The notes: generated from the sequence alone by a model not told the origin. 44,790 bases of DNA from Phosphoribacter sp035448065 (GCA_035448065.1 DAOTIG010000004.1:1-44790); one strand, 5' to 3'. Positions 34,690 to 42,771 are shown, counted from the stretch's first letter. Made by a program: numbers and translations.

Positions 34690-35504
34690 GTGCAGCAGCA
34701 GCAGTCGGCCGTGTCGCGGCGGGCGGTGGCGCGTGGCGCCGCGTGGGCGGTGCCGACCGTCGTCCTCACCTCAGCGGCCCCAGCAGCCGCTGCCTCACCG
34801 TGCGCGGCCCTGTCGTGCGCCAGCCTGACGACCGCCTTGGGCTTCGGTGGCGCCGTGGGTGGTAACAGCTGGACCGCCACGACGGGCGCGGGGTCGACCT
34901 TCGCCGTCGCCGGCTCGATGGGCAACTCCTGCGGTTCGACGGGCACCGCCCTCCCTGGCGGACTGACCTTCCTCAGCACCTACACCCCTCCACGGCGAAC
35001 AACTGCATCGGAGGAACCTGCTCCGCGGGCACCCAGAAGACCTTGACCAATGCCATCGTCGCCAACGGCGACGTCACCTGGCCCGCTCTGCCGGCCGGTG
35101 CCTCGATCACCTATACCTCTCGGTCGATGTGCCTGGCAGCGAACCGCACCTACTCGTTCTGCTTCGACTGGTCGCTGTGGAACTGCGGCTACCGGCGGAT
35201 CACCCTGACTCCCACGATCGTCAATGCGAGCACGGGGGTGACGGTCACGACGGGGGCCGTGATCACCGCGACACTCCCGGGCGCGGGCAACCCCACCACC
35301 ACGTCCTGCAGCATCGGCGTGAACGGCGCGCAGAACGGAACCAACTCCGGGGGCAACAGTTGCGTCAGCGTGACCCCGGCGACGGCGACGGCGTACCGGC
35401 TCGTCTTCACCTGGACCTACGGCACCGGGCAGACCTGCTTCTGCGGCTGCCTGAGTCGCAGCAACCAGCTCGGCATCGCGAACCTGACCGTCTCCGGCTG
35501 CTGA
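34690..35504 (+). pseudogene. Tat-exported protein gene broken by a frameshift
   Basis: Family not recognised. GTG 34690, after GGGGGGA, opens a protein with a twin-arginine signal (SRRAVARGAAWAVPTVVL). That frame runs off course near 34985-34988 and stops at 35046. The -1 frame continues sensibly from the same place (TANNCIGGTCSAGTQKTLT) to TGA 35504, ending LGIANLTVSGC. Adding one C to the CCCC run at 34985-34988 would restore a single protein of about 271 residues, rich in Thr, Ser, Gly and Cys, probably a surface or secreted protein. It may be a true mutation, a phase-variable run or a sequencing error. Confidence 0.75.
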
Positions 35505-35538
35505 CGGCAACGGCGTGGCTCCTCGCGGCCGGCCTGGC

Positions 35539-35544
35539 TAGAGT
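35539..35544 (+). promoter_or_regulatory. Candidate -10 of tRNA-Leu
   Basis: TAGAGT lies 10 nt before the mature tRNA 5' end. No clear -35 is seen. Confidence 0.45.
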
Positions 35545-35554
35545 GAGCCGGCGC

Positions 35555-35637
35555 GCGCACGTGGTGGAACTGGCAGACACGCAGGATTTAGGTTCCTGTG
35601 CTCCGGCGTGCGGGTTCGACTCCCGCCGTGCGCACCA
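35555..35637 (+). tRNA. tRNA-Leu (anticodon TAG)
   Basis: The acceptor stem GCGCACG (35555-35561) pairs with CGTGCGC (35627-35633), then A and an encoded CCA. The anticodon stem CAGGA/TCCTG encloses TTTAGGT, giving anticodon TAG. A variable arm and the T-arm GGGTTCGACTCCC follow. Decodes CUA and related Leu codons. Confidence 0.97.
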
Positions 35638-35672
35638 CATCGGGACCCGGGGCACACCCATAGGCTGCCCGG

Positions 35673-36050
35673 GTGAGCCGGATCTTCACCACGAGCTTCG
35701 CGTCGATCTACGCCCTCTATCTCGCCAAGGTGCAGCGCAAGGGCCGCTCCGAGGACGAGCTGCGGGCCGTCATCGCCTGGCTCACCGGCATCGGTGGTGC
35801 CGACCTGGATCGACACCTTGCCGAGGGGACGACGGTCGAGGACCTCTTCGCCGCAGCGCAGCTCAACCCCGCCGCCGACCAGATCACCGGCACCGTGTGC
35901 GGCGTGCGGGTGCAGGAGGTCGCCGACCCCCTGATGCGCCGGATCCGCTATCTCGACAAGCTCGTCGACGAGCTGGCCAAGGGCCGACCGCTCGAGCGGG
36001 TGCTGCGCAGCTCCCCGCTCGAGCCGCCGGTCGACCGGCCAGCCGGTTGA
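35673..36050 (+). CDS. DUF2200 family protein
   Basis: A 125-residue DUF2200 protein, function unknown. The start RIFTTSFASIYALYLAKVQRKGRS and the middle VIAWLTGIGG, then PAADQITGTVCGVRVQEVADPLMRRIRYLDKLVDEL (in parts), are family signatures. TAGGCT (35661-35666) sits 6 nt before GTG 35673. It is probably a single-gene unit between tRNA-Leu and the convergent PAS gene. Confidence 0.92.
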   Translation: MSRIFTTSFASIYALYLAKVQRKGRSEDELRAVIAWLTGIGGADLDRHLAEGTTVEDLFAAAQLNPAADQITGTVCGVRVQEVADPLMRRIRYLDKLVDELAKGRPLERVLRSSPLEPPVDRPAG

Positions 36051-36063
36051 CCGGCTAGCAGGC

Positions 36064-37419
36064 TTAGACCGGCTGTGCCAGCCGGAGTCGCACCCGACCG
36101 AGCATCTCGTCGACGTCGCCGGTGTCGAAGCGCACCGTCGAGTCGGCGAAGGCGGTCGTCGCGTGTGCCACGGACCGCAGCGTCGAGGTCAGCGTCTCGA
36201 GGCGCTGCTCGAGCTCGGGCATGAGCGAGGCGACCTCGGGCCAGGACGGGGTCGATCGGACGATCTCGACGAACCGGCGCACCATCATCCGCGTGATCCG
36301 CAGCGACGGTCCGGCCTGCTCGAGCTCTGCGCGCAGCTCGGCGGTCGCGTGCTCGTCGAGCGTGGCGTCGTCGGCAAGTGCGGTCAGGCCGCGCCCCAGG
36401 CACTCGACAAGCGCGGCGACGGCTGAGTCGAAGCTCTCCTCGGTCTCCTGCCCGTCAACCCGGGCGAGCGCGAAGCGGCCGACCATCTCGGCCTGCAGCT
36501 GGGCCAACGCGGCGCTGAAGCGCAGCGCGGCTCGGCTGGCCTGCACCGCGCTCACCCGCTCGGCCACCCGGGCCAGCGCCGCGGCCACGCCCAGGCACTT
36601 GTCCTGCACTCCGGGCACCGCACCCGCGACGAGTGGGGCTCGGTCGGCCTGCGGCACGACGATGTCGCGGATCGTCTCGAGGTGCTCGCTGAGCCCGGCC
36701 ATCGCAGCACGCGCCTGCTCGATCCGATCGGTGAGCTCGGCCGCCGAGGTCTGCGAGGTCACCAGCGAGCGGGTGAGCAACCGCACCTCACCCTCGATCG
36801 AGGTCGCCTCGGCGAGCACGGCACCCGCCGCGCCAGGCACCAGGCGCCGCTTCGGTATGCCGCGGGTGTGCTCGAGGCGCGCCTCCGCCTCGGCCGCCAG
36901 GGCCGCGTGGCTGAAGGCCCGGTAGTCGGCGAAGCCGGCCGTGCCGAGGTGGTCGAGGACCAGGGCCTCGCCGGTCTGCGCGGCCGCCGCTGCCGAGCTG
37001 CCCTGCTCCCGCGCGGCGAGCTCGGCCGGGCGGACCACTCGGTAGATGCCGTCCGCGGCCGCCATCAGGTCGGTGCGCATCGGGCGGCAGCGGACCGAGA
37101 GATAGCCGTCGGCCGTCGGCACGATGGTGGCGAAGGCCCAGTAGGTGCTGCCGTCGCCGGCAAGGTTCTTCACGTAGGCGCAGGTGGCCTGACCCTGCTC
37201 GAGCTGACCCCAGACCGCGCGGAACGCGCCGCCTGGCATGTCGGGGTGCCGGATGATGTTGTGCGGCTGGCCGATGAGGTCGGCCATCGGGTGGCGGGCC
37301 AGGCGCGAGAAGACCTCGTTGGCCTGCTCGATGACGCCGCGTCGGTCGGTCGTCGAGAAGAACATGTCCTCGACGGGGATCTCGTGAGTGGAGCCGTTGG
37401 GGGTCACGGTCGTGGCCAT
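36064..37419 (-). CDS. Aer-type PAS sensor protein without a recognisable output domain
   Basis: A 451-residue soluble protein. Residues 15-115 are a PAS domain of the aerotaxis-receptor type (MFFSTTDRRGVIEQANEVF, NIIRHPDMPGGAFRAVWGQL, YVKNLAGDGSTYWAFATI, LSVRCRP), which in Aer binds FAD. The rest is long alpha-helix, with parts that could be coiled coils (SLVTSQTSAAELTDRIEQARAAM in parts). The usual chemoreceptor signalling tip (EIxxI-x-x-IA-x-QTNLLALNAA) is absent, and no membrane helix is seen. ATG 37419 precedes the PAS domain. What it signals to is unknown. Confidence 0.82.
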   Translation of the reverse strand: MATTVTPNGSTHEIPVEDMFFSTTDRRGVIEQANEVFSRLARHPMADLIGQPHNIIRHPDMPGGAFRAVWGQLEQGQATCAYVKNLAGDGSTYWAFATIVPTADGYLSVRCRPMRTDLMAAADGIYRVVRPAELAAREQGSSAAAAAQTGEALVLDHLGTAGFADYRAFSHAALAAEAEARLEHTRGIPKRRLVPGAAGAVLAEATSIEGEVRLLTRSLVTSQTSAAELTDRIEQARAAMAGLSEHLETIRDIVVPQADRAPLVAGAVPGVQDKCLGVAAALARVAERVSAVQASRAALRFSAALAQLQAEMVGRFALARVDGQETEESFDSAVAALVECLGRGLTALADDATLDEHATAELRAELEQAGPSLRITRMMVRRFVEIVRSTPSWPEVASLMPELEQRLETLTSTLRSVAHATTAFADSTVRFDTGDVDEMLGRVRLRLAQPV

Positions 37420-37508
37420 GGTCGTCCTGCTTCTCGGGCATCGTCGCCCGCTGCGTGGCTGGTGAGCCGGGGTAAGTGGGTGATGGGGTCGAGGCCGTTG
37501 GCCCCGCA

Positions 37509-37528
37509 TCGGTGTCCCGCAACACCGA
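37509..37528. promoter_or_regulatory. Inverted repeat upstream of the PAS gene
   Basis: TCGGTGT and ACACCGA face each other around CCCGCA, about 90 bp before the PAS gene start. It could be an operator or a hairpin. The rest of the 251-bp gap (37420-37670) shows no other clear element. Confidence 0.3.
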
Positions 37529-37670
37529 GATCCGCCGTAGTCCCCGCATACCCCCTGGCGTATCGCTTCTCAGGAAAGCAGACGGCCGCCCCTCACGGGA
37601 GAGCGAGTGACCTGCAGCACACCACGGTCGAGGAACTCCACCCGAACGGAGGACAGCGGCGATCGGCCGG

Positions 37671-38429
37671 TCAGGGCCGAGGGAGCAGCACCGTCGGGTC
37701 GAAGCCGAAGGGCAGCTCGAGCCGGTGCGCGGCCATCAGCGCGCTGTCGCCGAGCACCGCCCGGGTGGGGCCATCGGCGGCGATCACCCCATTGCTGAGC
37801 ACGACGGAGCGCTCGCACAGCTGCAGGGCGTAGGGCAGGTCGTGGGTGACCATGAGCATCGTGACGTCGAGGCCGAGGAGGATCTCGGCGAGCTCGCGCC
37901 GCGCCGCCGGGTCGAGGTTGCTCGACGGCTCGTCGAGGACGAGGATCTCCGGGCGCATCGCGAGCACGGTGGCGACGGCGACCCGCCGGCGCTGGCCGAA
38001 CGACAGGTGGTGCGGTGGCCGGTCGGCGTAGGCGGCCATGCCGACGGCGCCGAGCGCCTCGTCGACCCGGGCGTCGAGCTCCGCGCCGCGCAGCCCGAGG
38101 TTGGCCGGACCGAAGGCGACGTCGTCGCGCACCGTCGGCATGAACAGCTGGTCGTCGGGGTCCTGGAAGACCACGCCGACCCGGCGCCGGATCTCGGCCG
38201 TCGTCGGCCCGGACCGCTCGACCGGCAAGCCGGAGACGGCGACCGTGCCGGCGGTCGCGGTGAGGATGCCGTTGAGGTGCAGGACGAGGGTCGTCTTGCC
38301 GGCGCCGTTCGGCCCGAGCAGGGCCACCCGCTCGCCGCGGTGGACGTGCAGGTCGACGCCGCGCAGCGCGGGGTGACCGTCGGGATAGGTGTGCTCCAGC
38401 CCGCGCACGTCGAGCACCGGGTCGCTCAT
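37671..38429 (-). CDS. cbiO: ECF transporter ATPase (CbiO-type)
   Basis: The ATP-binding subunit of a cobalt or nickel energy-coupling-factor importer (252 aa). Walker A LLGPNGAGKTTLVLHLNG near residue 40, Q-loop VVFQDPDDQLFMPTVRDDVAFGP (in parts), signature LSFGQRRRVAVA, Walker B EILVLDEPSSNLDP, and the switch His in MVTHDL. The start ATG 38429 overlaps the stop of cbiQ by 4 nt. It is the last gene of the cbiM-N-Q-O operon. Confidence 0.94.
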   Translation of the reverse strand: MSDPVLDVRGLEHTYPDGHPALRGVDLHVHRGERVALLGPNGAGKTTLVLHLNGILTATAGTVAVSGLPVERSGPTTAEIRRRVGVVFQDPDDQLFMPTVRDDVAFGPANLGLRGAELDARVDEALGAVGMAAYADRPPHHLSFGQRRRVAVATVLAMRPEILVLDEPSSNLDPAARRELAEILLGLDVTMLMVTHDLPYALQLCERSVVLSNGVIAADGPTRAVLGDSALMAAHRLELPFGFDPTVLLPRP

Positions 38430-39202
38430 CGGGCCAGCACCGCCCATCCGCACGTCAGTGCGGCGGCAGCCGGAAGTGCAAGCGCCGCAACGATATCCGC
38501 GCGCGACGTCGGTTGCTCGTCGACGAGGACGAGCGCGCCGGCATACCCGCGGGACAGCATCGCGAGGTGCACCCGCTCGCCGCGCTCGTAGGCTCGGACG
38601 AAGAGACCGCCGAGCGAGCGGGCGAGGATCGGCCAGTGCCGGGGGGAGCGAGGATCGAAGCCCCGGGCGGCGCGAGCGATCGACATCCGACGCAGCTCGC
38701 CGGCCACGACATCCACGTAACGGACCATGAATCCCATGATCTGGACCAAGGGGGCGGGCAGGCGCAGCCGGGTGAGCCCGACGAGCAGGTCACGGGGCTC
38801 GGTGGTCGCGGCGAGCAGCAGCGCGGCGAGCACCCCGAGCGTGCCCTTCGCGAGCAGCGCCCACGCGGCGACCAGCCCGGGCTGGCTCATCGTGAGCCCG
38901 AGCACGTCCGTGCGCGGGCCGGACGCGACGAAGGGGAGGGCGAGCGCGAAGACGACGAACGGGGCCTCGATCCCGAGCCGCCGGAGCAGGTATGCCGCGG
39001 GCACCCGGGCCGCGCGGACCGCGCCGAGCAGGGCGAGCAGGTGCACGGCATACGGCCAGGTCGCCTCGCGCGGAGTGGCGACGACGAGCAGGACGAAGCC
39101 GAGCAGCGACGCGAGCTTGAGGTGGGCCGGCATCCGGTGCACGAACGAGCCGGTCGCGAAGTGCAGCGTGTGACCGTGCGGTCGGACCGTCTGCGTGCTC
39201 AT
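38426..39202 (-). CDS. cbiQ: ECF transporter transmembrane protein (CbiQ-type)
   Basis: The T-component of the cobalt/nickel importer (258 aa). Several membrane helices (LASLLGFVLLVVATP, VHLLALLGAVRAARV, PFVVFALALPFVASG, GTLGVLAALLLAATT, a C-terminal one near ALALPAAAALTCGWAV). The two coupling motifs with Ala-Arg-Gly are visible in IARAARGFDPRS and MLSRGYAG. ATG 39202 is 10 nt after the PDGLE gene stop. Translation is coupled to cbiO by an ATGA overlap. Confidence 0.92.
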   Translation of the reverse strand: MSTQTVRPHGHTLHFATGSFVHRMPAHLKLASLLGFVLLVVATPREATWPYAVHLLALLGAVRAARVPAAYLLRRLGIEAPFVVFALALPFVASGPRTDVLGLTMSQPGLVAAWALLAKGTLGVLAALLLAATTEPRDLLVGLTRLRLPAPLVQIMGFMVRYVDVVAGELRRMSIARAARGFDPRSPRHWPILARSLGGLFVRAYERGERVHLAMLSRGYAGALVLVDEQPTSRADIVAALALPAAAALTCGWAVLAR

Positions 39203-39212
39203 CCGGCGCTGC

Positions 39213-39527
39213 TCATCCGGCCTGGTCGCTCCCGCGGGATGCATCGACCGGTGCGTCGGCCGACGGCTCCGCGACGGGGGCGCGCCGACGGGCGAGCAGG
39301 GCCAGACCGCTGGTGAGCGCGAGGACGGCGAGCACACCGAGCACGCCGGTCGCCGGGCCGTACTCGAGCAGCCCGGTGCGCGCGACCGCCTGCCCGGCCA
39401 GGCCGTGGTCCTCGGCGACCCGCTCGAGTCCGTCGGGCTCGGCGGAGGCCCAGCGCGACACGATGCCCGCGATGAGCAGGCAGGCGAGCAGGCCGGCCAG
39501 CCACCAGACGCGGGCGCGGCGGGTCAT
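39213..39527 (-). CDS. PDGLE domain protein (CbiN/NikN-like)
   Basis: A 104-residue small membrane subunit of the importer. It has two helices (VWWLAGLLACLLIAGIV and ATGVLGVLAVLALTSGLALL) and the ASAEPDGLERVAEDHGLAG segment that names the PDGLE domain. Such proteins replace CbiN in nickel/cobalt ECF systems and help CbiM/NikM load metal. The start ATG 39527 overlaps the cbiM stop by 4 nt. Confidence 0.92.
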   Translation of the reverse strand: MTRRARVWWLAGLLACLLIAGIVSRWASAEPDGLERVAEDHGLAGQAVARTGLLEYGPATGVLGVLAVLALTSGLALLARRRAPVAEPSADAPVDASRGSDQAG

Positions 39528-40234
39528 GACACCACCTGCGGCGCCGGCGCGAGGATCCGCCCGGAGCTGCGGGCGCGCAGCGAGCGGGCACCGTGGACGA
39601 GGTCCGGTCGCACGCCGAGGACGCTCGCGACGACGAGCCCGGTGATCGCGGCCTCGCCGAGGCCGATGAGCACGTGCACCCCCGTCATCGCGGCGAGCAG
39701 CAGACCGAGGTCGACGGGCGCCGTGCCGCCGATCGCGAACAGCCCGGCGAAGGCCGCGGCGGCCGCCGGCACCGAGACCAGGCCTCCGATCGCTGCACAC
39801 GGCGCGACGACGCCGATCCGGCCCGGCGCGAGGCGGCGGGCGACGGTGAGGGTGGCGCGGAACGCGGCATACCCGATCCACACGGCGACCACCCCCATGA
39901 GGGTGACGTTGGTGCCGAGCGCGGTGAGTCCACCGTCGGCGAAGAGCAGAGCTTGCACGAGCAGCACGACGGTGAGGCACAGGGTGGCCGTCCACGGCCC
40001 GACGAGCACGGCGGCCAGCGTGGCGCCGATGAGGTGGCCCGATGTGCCGGCGGCGACCGGGAAGTTCACCATCTGCCCGGCGAAGACGAAGGTGGCGACC
40101 AGGCCGGCCAAGGGGGCGCTGCGCTCGTCGAGCTCGCGCCGTGCGCCACGCAGTGCTGCGGCGGTCGCGGCCAGGGCGACCGCGGCCGTCCCGAGCGAGG
40201 TCGGGACGTCGAGGAAGCCGTCGGGCACGTGCAT
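39524..40234 (-). CDS. cbiM: Cobalt/nickel ECF substrate-binding protein (CbiM/NikM)
   Basis: The S-component that binds Co or Ni at its N-terminus (236 aa). It starts MHVPDGFLD, where His2 and the amino terminus ligate the metal in known CbiM/NikM. The helical core includes FAGQMVNFPVAAGTSGHLIGA, with conserved ligand residues, and VLLVQALLFADGGLTALGTN. AAGGAG precedes ATG 40234. Ni or Co cannot be told from sequence alone, but the upstream Fur-family box and absence of a B12 riboswitch favour metal-ion control. First gene of the operon. Confidence 0.93.
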   Translation of the reverse strand: MHVPDGFLDVPTSLGTAAVALAATAAALRGARRELDERSAPLAGLVATFVFAGQMVNFPVAAGTSGHLIGATLAAVLVGPWTATLCLTVVLLVQALLFADGGLTALGTNVTLMGVVAVWIGYAAFRATLTVARRLAPGRIGVVAPCAAIGGLVSVPAAAAAFAGLFAIGGTAPVDLGLLLAAMTGVHVLIGLGEAAITGLVVASVLGVRPDLVHGARSLRARSSGRILAPAPQVVS

Positions 40235-40301
40235 GGTGCTCCTTGGGTGGGAGGCGTGGTCGGCGGGTACGGTGGGGTCCGGGTGGCGACCGACGCCATC
40301 T

Positions 40302-40322
40302 TATTGCGAATGAATTGCAATA
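40302..40322. promoter_or_regulatory. Fur-family (Nur-like) operator between cbiM and bcp
   Basis: TATTGCGAATGAATTGCAAT-A is a 21-bp imperfect dyad, 8 of 10 positions matching around a central G. It contains TTGC-GA-N5-TT-GCAA, which fits the nickel regulator Nur box of Streptomyces (tTGCaa-N5-ttGCAA). AT-rich islands are rare here. It lies 68 bp before cbiM (minus) and 17 bp before bcp (plus), overlapping where the bcp promoter should be, so one metal sensor could control both. Confidence 0.7.
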
Positions 40323-40338
40323 GGCAACGAGGAGGATC

Positions 40339-40806
40339 GTGACCACCCGCCTCTCGCCCGGCGACCCGGCACCCGAGTTCACCCTCGCCGACGACACCGG
40401 CGAGCCGGTCTCGCTCTCCGACTTCCGGGGGCGCAACGTCATCGTCTACGCCTATCCCGCCGCGATGACCCCCGGGTGCACCACCCAGGCGTGCGACTTC
40501 TCCGACTCGCTCGACGCCCTGCAGGCCAAGGGGTATGCCGTCATCGGCATCTCCCCGGACCAGCCGGCCAAGCTCGCCCGGTTCCGCGAGCGGGACGGCC
40601 TCACCATCACGCTGCTGTCCGACCCCGATAAGGCGACGCTCGCGGCATACGGGGCCTATGGCGAGAAGAAGCTCTACGGCAAGACCGTCGAGGGCGTCAT
40701 CCGCTCGACCTTCGTCGTCGACGAGGAGGGGCGGATCAGCACGGCCCGCTACAACGTCAAGGCCACCGGCCATGTCGCGATGCTCCGGCGCGACCTGGGC
40801 GTCTAG
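40339..40806 (+). CDS. bcp: Thioredoxin-dependent thiol peroxidase (Bcp/PrxQ)
   Basis: A peroxiredoxin of the BCP/PrxQ group that reduces hydroperoxides (155 aa, cytosolic). Peroxidatic Cys47 is in PAAMTPGCTTQACDF, with resolving Cys52 five residues later, as in PrxQ. Other marks are FRGRNVIVYAYP and GISPDQPAKLARF. GAGGAGG sits just upstream of GTG 40339. It shares a Fur-family operator region with the divergent nickel/cobalt uptake operon, which suggests metal-linked oxidative stress control. Confidence 0.95.
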   Translation: MTTRLSPGDPAPEFTLADDTGEPVSLSDFRGRNVIVYAYPAAMTPGCTTQACDFSDSLDALQAKGYAVIGISPDQPAKLARFRERDGLTITLLSDPDKATLAAYGAYGEKKLYGKTVEGVIRSTFVVDEEGRISTARYNVKATGHVAMLRRDLGV

Positions 40807-40836
40807 GGCTCTACGCTTGGGAACCCAGGAGGGACG

Positions 40837-41100
40837 ATGAGCCAAGGACAGTCGATCGCCGAGCTCGAGGCGCAGATCGAGGACGCCCGGGCGAGGCTGG
40901 CCGACACCGTCGACGAGCTGGTCGCGCGGGCCCAGCCCTCGGCCATCATCGCGCGGGAGAAGGAGTCGCTGCGGGCGTCGTTCTACGCCGCCACCCGCGA
41001 CGAGCAGGGCGACCTGCGCCTGGAGCGGATCGCGGCGGTGCTCGGCGCCGTCGCCGCGGTGTCGATCGGGCTCGGGCTGCTGCGCCGGGCGCGGGGCTGA
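40837..41100 (+). CDS. DUF3618 protein
   Basis: An 87-residue actinobacterial DUF3618 protein. SIAELEAQIEDARARLADTVDELVARAQPSAI (in parts) is the family helix, predicted coiled coil. IAAVLGAVAAVSIGLGLL is a C-terminal membrane helix. GGAGG lies 6 nt before ATG 40837. The partner is unknown. The family is often near peroxiredoxin genes such as bcp here. Confidence 0.9.
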   Translation: MSQGQSIAELEAQIEDARARLADTVDELVARAQPSAIIAREKESLRASFYAATRDEQGDLRLERIAAVLGAVAAVSIGLGLLRRARG

Positions 41101-41107
41101 CCGGCCG

Positions 41108-41449
41108 ATGCCACGCCCGTCCGCCACCGCGACCGAGCGGCTGCCGATCCGCATGCTCTTCGATCGGGTGCTGGTGTCGGTCGACACCGAGCGTGGCGAG
41201 CGCACCTCCGGCGGTGGCATTCTCATCCCGGCGACCGCCTCGGTCGGCCGGCGGCTCTCCTGGGCGACGGTCGTCGCGACGGGAGGCAACGTCCGGCAGG
41301 TGCAGGTCGGTGACCAGGTGCTCTTCGATCCCGAGGAGCGCCACGAGGTCGAACTGCAGTCTCGGGGTTACATCCTGCTGCGGGAGAAGGACATCCATGC
41401 CGTCGCGGCCAGCCGCGTCGACGACGGGCAGACAGGGCTCTACTTGTGA
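41108..41449 (+). CDS. GroES-like (Cpn10 family) protein
   Basis: A 113-residue divergent member of the GroES chaperonin fold. MLFDRVLVSVDTERGERTSGGGILIP is the conserved start of Cpn10 (RVLV, then GGGILIP after the mobile loop), and VVATGG with VGDQVLFDPEERHEVELQ and YILLREKDIHAV completes the barrel. No groEL is nearby, so it is not the housekeeping groES. Two possible starts exist (41108, or ATG 41153 at MLFDRV). Function is unclear. Confidence 0.8.
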   Translation: MPRPSATATERLPIRMLFDRVLVSVDTERGERTSGGGILIPATASVGRRLSWATVVATGGNVRQVQVGDQVLFDPEERHEVELQSRGYILLREKDIHAVAASRVDDGQTGLYL

Positions 41450-41475
41450 GAGCCAGGAAGGAAAGGTGACCTCAG

Positions 41476-42705
41476 GTGGGTGACATCCTCAAGGTCCTGC
41501 TCATCCTCATCGTCCTGGCGGCGATAGGGGTCGGAGTCTGGTACTTCCTACGCAAGCGGGGCACAGCGCCGAGTCCGGACCAGTCCTACTACGGCGGCGA
41601 TCTGGCCTCCGGTACGCCGGGGCAGGGGCGCCAGGTCATCCCGGGCCTGCCTGGGTATGCCGGTCCGATCGGCCAGAGCCAGCCGGGGCAACCGGGGGGG
41701 CACCCTGGGCCGCAGCCCCCGTATGGTCAGCCGGCCGGCCAGCCGGCATACGGTGACCAGCCGGGGCAGTTCGGCCAGCAGTCGTTCGGCCAGCAGCCGC
41801 AGTTCGAGCAGCAGCCGCAGCTCGGCCAGCAGCCGCAGCTCGGCCAGCAGCCGCAGTTCGGCCAGCAGCAGTTCGGTCAGCCGCAGCCCGGGCACCCCGA
41901 CCCGGCCGCGTCGAGCCAGTCGGCTGCGCCCTCCTGGCAGACCGCCGCAACGCCCGCCCCCGCCGCAGAGCAGCTCTCGCCCGATGTCGAGCGGGCCGTC
42001 GAGCCGGCCTCGACCCCCGATGCCGAGCCGGTCCCGGCGGCCCCCGCCGGCGCTGAGCCCGAGGCCGCGGCGGCCGAGCCGGCCGCCCCGGAGGGCGCTG
42101 CTGCCGTCGAGCCGGTCTCCAGTGAGTCGGTCCCCTCTGAGCCGGTCGCCACTGAGCCGGTCGCCACTGAGGCGGCCGCAGCAGCCGACGAGGTCGAGCC
42201 GGCCTGGGCCGCCGATCCGGTGGCAGCCGAGCCCAGCGCCGCACAGCACTCGCCGGTCGAGCACTCGGCTGTCGAGCACTCGGCTGTCGAGCCCACCGCT
42301 GTCGAGCACTCCGCCGCTGAGCACAGTGCGGGCGAGCCGGAGGGCACCCAGGCATCCGCGTCTCACGACGAGTCATCGTCCTGGCAGCCCGAGAGCAGCG
42401 CCGCGGCCGACGACGGGCGCTCGCAGGTCGCCGACGACGGCACGATCGGTCGGTCGGCCGTCGCCGAGGAGTACCAGCGGCGGATCCACGACCGGATCTC
42501 CGACGAGGTCATCCAGCTCGCCGAGCAGGGCGGCGGCGACAAGGTCGTCAGCAACGACGCCGCCGAGATCGTGTGGATGGACTACGTCCTGCACCAGGGG
42601 CTGGGCGCCGAGCTCTACGAGCGCGGCTGGCTGGTCGAGATGCACAAGCAGCCCAACGGCGAGGGCCTGCTCAGCGTGCGCGACCTGCACGCAGGCGGCG
42701 AGTGA
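41476..42705 (+). CDS. Single-pass membrane protein with Gln-rich and acidic repeats
   Basis: A 409-residue protein, family not recognised. Residues 2-24 are a membrane helix (ILKVLLILIVLAAIGVGVWYF). Then follow a Gly/Pro/Gln tract with near-perfect 5-7 residue repeats (FGQQPQ, LGQQPQ; nt 41770-41890), an Ala/Glu/Pro tract with repeats EPVATEPVATEA and VEHSAVEHSAVEP (nt 42120-42330), and a folded C-terminal domain of about 90 residues (AVAEEYQRRIHDRISDEVIQL, YVLHQGLGAELYERGWLVEM). AGGAAGGAAAGG precedes GTG 41476. The tail domain probably lies in the cytoplasm. Confidence 0.8.
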   Translation: MGDILKVLLILIVLAAIGVGVWYFLRKRGTAPSPDQSYYGGDLASGTPGQGRQVIPGLPGYAGPIGQSQPGQPGGHPGPQPPYGQPAGQPAYGDQPGQFGQQSFGQQPQFEQQPQLGQQPQLGQQPQFGQQQFGQPQPGHPDPAASSQSAAPSWQTAATPAPAAEQLSPDVERAVEPASTPDAEPVPAAPAGAEPEAAAAEPAAPEGAAAVEPVSSESVPSEPVATEPVATEAAAAADEVEPAWAADPVAAEPSAAQHSPVEHSAVEHSAVEPTAVEHSAAEHSAGEPEGTQASASHDESSSWQPESSAAADDGRSQVADDGTIGRSAVAEEYQRRIHDRISDEVIQLAEQGGGDKVVSNDAAEIVWMDYVLHQGLGAELYERGWLVEMHKQPNGEGLLSVRDLHAGGE

Positions 42706-42771
42706 GGGCCTGACCCTGCCGCCAGCGGCCGGTTCGGGACATACGAGTCAGCGGCGCGGCATACCGACTGA

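Noticed and set aside
34985..34988. Programmed -1 ribosomal frameshift
   Set aside because: No X-XXY-YYZ slippery heptamer with a downstream pseudoknot is evident. A missing base explains it more simply, though it cannot be excluded.
40235..40338. Cobalamin riboswitch before cbiM
   Set aside because: The gap is about 100 bp and lacks the conserved B12-box; a protein operator is present instead.
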